Shown here in pieces: positions 23,110-28,117 of a stretch of 28,117 nt of DNA (position 1 is its first letter; each line of letters starts with the position of its first letter). This stretch comes from Atopobium sp. Its GTDB lineage: Bacteria; Actinomycetota; Coriobacteriia; Coriobacteriales; Atopobiaceae. A program made the translations under genes and the position numbers. Location: NCBI GenBank assembly GCA_018376005.1, contig JAHACE010000003.1:1-28117 (forward strand), given 5' to 3'. Below the pieces are notes generated by a model that worked only from the letters and a program-made list of their open reading frames with translations, made no database searches and had not been told where the DNA came from.

Positions 23110-24102
23110 TTAGCTCATCTTAATTCGTGGATCAAGAGCAGCAGCAAAGAGGTCAGCCAGAAGAGCGCCAACAAGAGTCATTGCGCCAGAGAATGCTGCA
23201 ACTGCAACTGCACCGTGAATATTGTTGTTGTTAATACAGTTAATGAAGTACTCACCAAGACCGTGAATTGCAAAGACCTTCTCGGTCATAACAGCACCTG
23301 TGAAGATACCTGCAAGAGAGAAAGCAACTGAAACAGCGGTTGGAATCAAAGAAACGCGAAGAGCGTGCTTACGAATTGCCTTCTTACGAGTAAGTCCCTT
23401 TGCGCGAGCAGTACGGACATAGTCTGCGTGCATCTCGTCAAGCAGGTACGTACGCTGAGAGAGGTGGTAACCAACGGAGCTTACGATAGTAAGAACAATG
23501 GTTGGAAGAATAATGTGCTGTAGGAAGTCAATAAGCCAAGTGAAGAAGTTTCCGGTATCTCCACTAGAAAGGTCGGTAACGTAGAAAATACGAGAACCGG
23601 CACGTGCGTTAATCTCGATTGCTGCAAAAACAATCAAGATTGCCATAACAACGGTTGGGATAACCAGCAAAACCGAAGCAACACCACTTAAGAAGCGGTC
23701 CTGCCACTGATACTGACGTTGGGCGGTATAAACGCCCAGGCTAACACCAATAACAACTGACAAAATAGTTGCTGGAGTCATAAGCTCAATGGAAGCCATA
23801 AACTTTGAGCTCATCTCTCGGTTAACGTTATCGCCTGTTGGAGTCATACCAAGATCAAACTTGGTAAATAGATTGGTAACCCAGACCTGATAACGTTCAA
23901 TAACTGGAGTCTTATCATTCAGATTAGTCCTATACAGGTTTTCCTCAATAGACTCCTGTGGAGGACGTGGAGTACGCTGCTCAAAGTTGGAGCGAGGGTT
24001 CATAAACGATGATGCGAGGAAGAATGTGAGCGAAGTTGCAACAAAAATCATCACAATGTAGCTCAAAATCCTCTTTGTAACGTACCAAACAAACCGTGCC
24101 AT
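23110..24102 (-). CDS. peptide ABC transporter permease, DppB/OppB type
   Basis: A 330-residue inner-membrane permease, first gene of the transporter operon. The N-terminus YVTKRILSYIVMIFVATSLTFFL is the usual first helix. An extracytoplasmic region of about 70 residues follows (ERYQVWVTNLFTKFDLGMT). The EAA loop is ADYVRTARAKGLTRKKAIRKH, and the C-terminus carries the ALADLFAAALDPRIKMS motif typical of DppB. GAGGAG lies five bases before the ATG. A perfect hairpin sits just upstream of that ribosome site. Confidence 0.94.
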   Translation of the reverse strand: MARFVWYVTKRILSYIVMIFVATSLTFFLASSFMNPRSNFEQRTPRPPQESIEENLYRTNLNDKTPVIERYQVWVTNLFTKFDLGMTPTGDNVNREMSSKFMASIELMTPATILSVVIGVSLGVYTAQRQYQWQDRFLSGVASVLLVIPTVVMAILIVFAAIEINARAGSRIFYVTDLSSGDTGNFFTWLIDFLQHIILPTIVLTIVSSVGYHLSQRTYLLDEMHADYVRTARAKGLTRKKAIRKHALRVSLIPTAVSVAFSLAGIFTGAVMTEKVFAIHGLGEYFINCINNNNIHGAVAVAAFSGAMTLVGALLADLFAAALDPRIKMS

Positions 24103-24362
24103 TGACTCTCCTCACCGCCTTGCGCTTATCCAACCGATAAGCGAGGTTTTCTCGGTATGGCAACCTAGCATTCCTACAACAAACATGCCGTGAATACACA
24201 GCAAAGTGCAATTTTACCATGGATAAGCTGCTTAACCCAAAAAAAACGTTATTGAAAATTCTGTTAAGAAGTAAAAGAAAACTACTATCCGTCGCGTCCA
24301 ACCATTTTGCCGTTATTCTCAACAGTAAATTTTCGCATGCTCCGCAGGCTACGAATAAAAAA
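24103..24362. other. upstream region of the transporter operon
   Basis: No gene is seen. CGCTTATC (24123-24130) and GATAAGCG (24136-24143) form a perfect eight-pair hairpin in the leader, about 12 bases upstream of the dppB-like ribosome site. It is a candidate for translational or protein-mediated control. I find no convincing -35/-10 pair. The right side is AT-rich and ends at the secG terminator. Confidence 0.5.
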
Positions 24363-24388
24363 TGCCGAGAAACTCGGGTTTCTCGGCA
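24356..24388 (-). terminator. secG terminator
   Basis: TGCCGAGAAAC (24363-24373) pairs perfectly with GTTTCTCGGCA (24378-24388) around TCGG, and on the minus strand a T run follows. The arms contain CCGAGAAAC, a one-base relative of the repeated motif in inverted pair. Confidence 0.9.
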
Positions 24389-24414
24389 GGTAATTCAAAT
24401 ATGCAAGCGACTGC

Positions 24415-24666
24415 TTAGCCAATAGTTCCAACGGGGAATGTCAGAGCCATCACAATGGCACAAACCATAAAGATGGTTGTAGTGATAATGGTAAGGCGAT
24501 CAAGATTTTTCTCCATGATTCCCGAACCTGCTCCTGCGTTGTACATGGAAGCTGCAATCATGTCAGAAACACCGGTACCCTTTCCGGAGTGTGCTAGAAC
24601 AAGCAGCACCGTCAAGACACCAGAAAGTACAAACAGTACCAAAAGAATTGTATTCAGAACGCCCAC
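24415..24666 (-). CDS. secG: protein translocase subunit SecG
   Basis: An 83-residue integral membrane protein that assists SecYE-SecA in export. It has two helices (about 4-24 and 57-78) joined by the conserved loop HSGKGTGVSDMI and MYNAGAGSGIMEKNLDRLT. It starts with GTG at 24666, with a GGGGGAA ribosome site about seven bases upstream. It lies at the end of the gapA-pgk-tpiA block, its usual place in Gram-positive bacteria, but has its own leader containing a motif copy at 24684-24697. Confidence 0.95.
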   Translation of the reverse strand: MGVLNTILLVLFVLSGVLTVLLVLAHSGKGTGVSDMIAASMYNAGAGSGIMEKNLDRLTIITTTIFMVCAIVMALTFPVGTIG

Positions 24667-24720
24667 GAGGTTCCCCCTCTTGCTGGCGAGAAAATCCAGC
24701 CCTAGTTATTTTCACGTACA

Positions 24721-24768
24721 ACAGAAAAGAATAGCACACGCCACTCCCCTTTGGAAATGACGTGTGCC
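24721..24768 (-). terminator. tpiA terminator
   Basis: GCACACG (24734-24740) pairs with CGTGTGC (24761-24767). The inner bases also pair, giving a long stem, and on the minus strand TATTCTTTTC follows. Confidence 0.75.
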
Positions 24769-24840
24769 AAGTTGCAAAACAAACAAGAACTCAACAAATG
24801 AACCAAGCGCCTCACCGGTGGTAAGGAACTTTGTCAGAGT

Positions 24841-25608
24841 TTAGTTCATTGCGCTCTTAACCATTGCAACGAAGGAATCGGCCTTGAGAGATGCGCCGCC
24901 AACAAGTGCGCCGTCGACGTCCTCTTTCTCGAGGAAGCCGCCAACGTTCTCTGGCTTAGCAGAACCACCGTAAAGAATACGGATACCGTCTGCAATTTCT
25001 GCACCAAAGATCTCTACCAGGGTCTTACGGATTGCACCGCAGACTTCCTGTGCGTCATCAGCAGTTGCAGTCATACCAGTACCAATTGCCCAGATTGGCT
25101 CATAAGCAATAACGTACTTGGAAGGATCTGTAATCTCTAGACCCTTGGTATCTGCCTTAATCTGGTCAACAACAAACTGAACGTGAGTACCGGCGTTGCG
25201 AACCTCAAGAGACTCACCGCAGCAAGAAATAGGAACGATGTCATGAGCCATCAGTGCCTTTGCCTTGCGGTTAATGTCCTCGTCGGTCTCGCCAAAGTAG
25301 CCACGACGCTCGGAGTGACCAATGATGCAGTAAGTTGCACCAACAGAAGTCAGCATTGCTGGAGAGGTCTCACCAGTAAATGCACCAGACTCCTCCCAGT
25401 ACACATTCTGTGCAGAGAGAGCAACAGAAGAGTTGGCCTGGGCAAGGACCTCAGAGACACCCTTAAGGTCTACAAGAGGTGGAGCAATAACAACATCAAC
25501 GTTTCCGGTACCGGAAGCAAGCTGATCGACAATTCCCTGAGCAAGCTCAACGCCCTCAGCGAAAGTCTCATTCATCTTCCAGTTACCTGCGATCATACGA
25601 TTACGCAT
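24841..25608 (-). CDS. tpiA: triosephosphate isomerase
   Basis: A 255-residue glycolytic enzyme interconverting dihydroxyacetone phosphate and glyceraldehyde 3-phosphate. The active-site residues are K11 in GNWKMN, H98 in IIGHSERR and E170 in AYEPIWAIGTG. The phosphate-binding ILYGGS and GALVGGASL are present. I use the ATG at 25608, which gives the normal N-terminus MRNRMIAGNWKMN. It overlaps the end of pgk by eight bases, so its translation is coupled to pgk; no separate ribosome site is needed. Confidence 0.97.
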   Translation of the reverse strand: MRNRMIAGNWKMNETFAEGVELAQGIVDQLASGTGNVDVVIAPPLVDLKGVSEVLAQANSSVALSAQNVYWEESGAFTGETSPAMLTSVGATYCIIGHSERRGYFGETDEDINRKAKALMAHDIVPISCCGESLEVRNAGTHVQFVVDQIKADTKGLEITDPSKYVIAYEPIWAIGTGMTATADDAQEVCGAIRKTLVEIFGAEIADGIRILYGGSAKPENVGGFLEKEDVDGALVGGASLKADSFVAMVKSAMN

Positions 25609-26791
25609 CGAGAAGCGCCTCCACTCCTGGAAGTGCCTTACCCTCAACGAGCTCCATGGAAGCGCCGCCGCCAGTGGAAATCCAGCTCATCTTATCAGCA
25701 AGGTGGAACTTGTTAACTGCTGCAACGGAATCACCGCCGCCGATGATAGAGGTGCAATCAGCATCTGCAACAGCACGAGCAACAGCCTCGGTGCCCTTTG
25801 CAAACTGGTCAAACTCAAAGACGCCCATAGGACCATTCCAGAAGACGGTCTTTGCGCCCTTGATTGCCTCAGAGTAAAGCTCAACAGTCTTAGGACCAAT
25901 GTCCATACCCATGCGGTCTGCAGGAATCTGATCGGAAGGAACTACCTCACCAACAGCGTCCTCACCAAAGTGATCGGTAACAACGTTGTCAACAGGAAGC
26001 AGAATCTTAACGCCCTTCTCCTCTGCCTTCTTGAGCATCTCGCCTGCGCGCTCAATCCAGTCTGGCTCCTGAAGAGAAGTACCAACGGTATAACCCTTAG
26101 CCAGGAAGAAGGTGTATGCCATACCGCCACCAATGATGAGGGTATCAGCGGAGTCGATAAGGTGATCAAGAACACCAATCTTAGAAGAAACCTTGGAACC
26201 ACCAACGATAGCTACAAGTGGGCGCTCTGGGTTAGAGAAGATAGAGGTAAGAGTGTCAACCTCTTTCTCAAGCAGGAAGCCAGCATATGCAGGAAGGTAA
26301 GCTGCTGGTCCAACAACAGAACCCTGTGCACGGTGAGCGGTACCAAAGGCATCAAGAACAAAGATGTCACCATAAGATGCAAGGGTCTTTGCAATCTCTG
26401 GATCGTTCTTCTTCTCACGCTTGTCAAAACGGACGTTCTCAAGAACAAGAACCTCGCCGTCCTTGAGTGCGTCTACAGCCTCACGGGCCTTCTCGCCATA
26501 CGTGTCCTCAACAAACTTAACCTCGCGGCCAAGAAGCTCAGCAAGCTTCTCTGCAGCTGGGCGCAGGGAAAGCTCTGGCTGGAAGCCGGTGCCATCTGGA
26601 CGACCAAGGTGGCTCATCAGGATGACCTTTGCGTTGTGGTCGAGAAGATACTGGATGGTTGGAAGTGCAGCGCGAACGCGGGTGTCGTCAGTAACAACGC
26701 CGTCCTTCAGAGGTACGTTGAAGTCAACGCGCATAAGAACGCGCTTGCCGTCAACATCTGCATCGCGGACAGTCTTCTTTGTAAAAGCCAT
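25601..26791 (-). CDS. pgk: phosphoglycerate kinase
   Basis: A 396-residue enzyme making ATP from 1,3-bisphosphoglycerate. Visible are RVDFNVPL near the N-terminus, SHLGRP, VGPAAYLPAYAGFLLEKE, VAIVGGSKVSSKIGVL, the nucleotide loop FWNGPMGVFE and GGGDSVAAV. Length is normal. AAAGGAG precedes the ATG. It lies 88 bases after gapA, separated by a terminator-like hairpin, and overlaps tpiA. Confidence 0.98.
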   Translation of the reverse strand: MAFTKKTVRDADVDGKRVLMRVDFNVPLKDGVVTDDTRVRAALPTIQYLLDHNAKVILMSHLGRPDGTGFQPELSLRPAAEKLAELLGREVKFVEDTYGEKAREAVDALKDGEVLVLENVRFDKREKKNDPEIAKTLASYGDIFVLDAFGTAHRAQGSVVGPAAYLPAYAGFLLEKEVDTLTSIFSNPERPLVAIVGGSKVSSKIGVLDHLIDSADTLIIGGGMAYTFFLAKGYTVGTSLQEPDWIERAGEMLKKAEEKGVKILLPVDNVVTDHFGEDAVGEVVPSDQIPADRMGMDIGPKTVELYSEAIKGAKTVFWNGPMGVFEFDQFAKGTEAVARAVADADCTSIIGGGDSVAAVNKFHLADKMSWISTGGGASMELVEGKALPGVEALLDA

Positions 26792-26821
26792 GTCACTCCT
26801 TTAAATTCGTTTCCAACAAAA

Positions 26822-26858
26822 GAAGGCGCGATCGCGGCAGATGCTGCGACCGCGCCTA
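26822..26858 (-). terminator. hairpin between gapA and pgk
   Basis: AGGCGCG (26824-26830) pairs with CGCGCCT (26851-26857), and a TCGC/GCGA inner stem follows after a mismatch. On the minus strand TTCTTTTG comes next. It could end part of the gapA transcripts or protect their 3' end, giving more GapA than Pgk. Confidence 0.65.
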
Positions 26859-26879
26859 AGGCGTCTATGTAACTAGAAC

Positions 26880-27905
26880 TTAAGCAACGAACTTCTCGAA
26901 GTACTTGATGGTGCGGACCATCTGAGAAGTGTAGGAGTTCTCGTTGTCGTACCAAGAGGTAACCTGGACAAGAGTGGTGCCATCGCCAAGGTCAGAGCAC
27001 ATGGTCTGAGTTGCGTCGAAGATGGAGCCGTGGGTCTCGCCGACGATGTCGCGGGAAACGATGTCATCTTCGTTGTAACCAAAGGTCTCTGGGATGGTCT
27101 CTGCATATGCCTTCATTGCAGCGTTGACCTCGTCAACGGTGACCTTCTTGTCAACAACAGCATAGAGGTTGGTGAGAGAGCCAGTTGGCGTAGGAACGCG
27201 CTGAGCAGCACCAATGAGCTTGCCGTTGAGCTCAGGAAGAACAAGACCAATAGCCTTAGCAGCACCGGTGGAGTTAGGAACGATGTTCTCTGCACCAGCG
27301 CGGGAACGACGGAAGTTACCCTTGCGCTGTGGGCCGTCGAGAATCATCTGGTCACCAGTGTATGCGTGAATGGTGGTCATGATACCGGACTTGATAGATG
27401 CGAAGTCGTTAAGACCCTTTGCCATAGGAGCAAGGCAGTTGGTGGTGCAGGAAGCTGCGGAGATGATGTTGTCATCTGCAGTGAGGGTCTCATGGTTAAC
27501 GTTGAAGACGATGGTTGGGAGGTCATTGCCTGCAGGAGCAGAAATGACAACCTTCTTAGCACCAGCGTTGATGTGAGCCTGTGCCTTGTCCTTAGAAGTG
27601 TAGAAACCGGTGCACTCAAGAACAACGTCAACGTTGAGATCGCCCCAAGGCAGGTTGTTAGCGTCTGCCTCCTTGTAAATAACAATCTCGTGACCGTCAA
27701 CGATGATGGAGTGGTCAGTTGCCTCTACCTTGTGATCGCGGGAATAGTTGCCCTGAGTAGAGTCATACTTCAGAAGATATGCAAGCATCTCTGGAGAAGT
27801 AAGGTCGTTGATTGCAACAATCTCGGAACCCTCGTGACCAAACATCTGCCTAAATGCAAGGCGACCAATGCGGCCAAAACCGTTAATAGCAACCTTTACT
27901 GCCAT
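26880..27905 (-). CDS. gapA: glyceraldehyde-3-phosphate dehydrogenase, NAD type
   Basis: A 341-residue phosphorylating dehydrogenase. The NAD loop is INGFGRIGR, and D34 in AINDL is the aspartate typical of NAD preference. The catalytic cysteine is C153 in SASCTTNCLAP-like context, and the C-terminal WYDNENSYTSQM is conserved. I use the ATG at 27905, with AAAGGAG eight bases upstream; the frame opens 17 codons earlier without support. It follows whiA and precedes pgk. Confidence 0.98.
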   Translation of the reverse strand: MAVKVAINGFGRIGRLAFRQMFGHEGSEIVAINDLTSPEMLAYLLKYDSTQGNYSRDHKVEATDHSIIVDGHEIVIYKEADANNLPWGDLNVDVVLECTGFYTSKDKAQAHINAGAKKVVISAPAGNDLPTIVFNVNHETLTADDNIISAASCTTNCLAPMAKGLNDFASIKSGIMTTIHAYTGDQMILDGPQRKGNFRRSRAGAENIVPNSTGAAKAIGLVLPELNGKLIGAAQRVPTPTGSLTNLYAVVDKKVTVDEVNAAMKAYAETIPETFGYNEDDIVSRDIVGETHGSIFDATQTMCSDLGDGTTLVQVTSWYDNENSYTSQMVRTIKYFEKFVA

Positions 27906-27997
27906 ACGTAATGCTCCTTTCGGTGACCCAGAGCCATTCTCCGGATTCATTAACATTTAAACCGTACACCGAGTATTTTACCGCACTCGCCGATAAC

Positions 27998-28117
27998 TTA
28001 TGCATCTTTTTCTAAATCCTGAACGATTTTTTCTAAACGAAGCAGTCGGTGATACATGGCGGACTTGGATACGGGTGGTACAAACGACTCCCCCAACGCT
28101 GATAATGACAGCTCAGG
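27998..28117 (-). CDS. whiA: C-terminal end of the DNA-binding protein WhiA (partial)
   Basis: The frame enters from the right edge on the minus strand and ends at TAA 27998-28000, giving 39 residues. SLSALGESFVPPVSKSAMYH followed by RLLRLEKI matches the C-terminal helix-turn-helix of WhiA (compare the family pattern Leu-x-x-Leu-Gly, Pro-Pro-Val-Ser-Lys-Ser, then His-Arg-Leu). WhiA affects sporulation in Streptomyces and cell division or metabolism elsewhere. Its place directly upstream of gapA is common in Gram-positive bacteria. The rest lies outside the window. Confidence 0.85.
   Translation of the reverse strand, partial: PELSLSALGESFVPPVSKSAMYHRLLRLEKIVQDLEKDA

Noticed and set aside
25703..26872. 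A 389-codon open frame antisense to pgk, and similar long antisense frames at 5928-6863, 18427-19278 and 27030-27911
   Set aside because: They lie wholly against well-identified genes, lack family features and ribosome sites, and follow from the codon use of the real genes.

Overview
The window looks like chromosome of a low-oxygen actinobacterium, most likely a member of the Coriobacteriia (Atopobium/Lancefieldella/Olsenella type). This is inferred from the mid-range G+C, the whiA-gapA-pgk-tpiA-secG block, a bacterial type A RNase P RNA, CCA-encoding tRNA genes and the general look of the proteins. No database was consulted. Most genes run leftward (minus strand).

Layout. 1-2.1 kb: the 3' end of an unrecognised gene, a small two-helix membrane protein, a yigZ/IMPACT gene broken by an internal out-of-frame deletion, a glucose-type PTS EIIA, and rnpB. 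2.1-2.5 kb: a gene-free structured segment bounded by a 19-bp repeat of half of the rnpB terminator. 2.5-5.3 kb: a divergent pair, a Trm9/ALKBH8-like methyltransferase and an Elp3 radical-SAM/GNAT enzyme, both tRNA wobble-uridine enzymes. 5.4-7.7 kb: a peroxide-defence operon, ahpC plus an AhpF-like reductase with its domains in permuted order, behind a PerR/Fur-like operator. 7.8-10.3 kb: tRNA-Val, two small membrane proteins and a UPF0104/LPG-synthase-like membrane protein. 10.4-13.7 kb: mnmA overlapping a cysteine desulfurase gene, then a CmpB-like permease. 13.9-14.6 kb: tRNA-Gly, tRNA-Cys and a gene-free region dense in repeats and palindromes. 14.6-17.8 kb: a partner-switching signalling pair, a PAS/GAF/PP2C phosphatase and a STAS-HATPase fusion. 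17.9-24.1 kb: tRNA-Leu and a peptide ABC transporter (Tat lipoprotein binding protein, fused double ATPase, two permeases). 24.4-28.1 kb: secG, tpiA, pgk, gapA and the end of whiA.

The most notable biology is the wobble-uridine set. Elp3 (cm5U34), a Trm9-like methyltransferase (methyl ester, mcm5U34), MnmA (2-thiolation) and its likely sulfur donor lie within 10 kb. Together they would suffice on paper for a eukaryote-like mcm5s2U34 pathway in a bacterium. The second strong signal is not a gene. The octamer GGCGAGAA (or its complement TTCTCGCC) occurs 21 times by manual scan where about one is expected. It is balanced between strands, enriched between genes, sometimes paired as hairpins, and in genes often read as Gly-Glu-Lys. 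This behaviour resembles DNA uptake sequences. Other points are the permuted AhpF, the fused STAS-HATPase regulator, the repeat array at 14.17-14.44 kb and the element behind rnpB.
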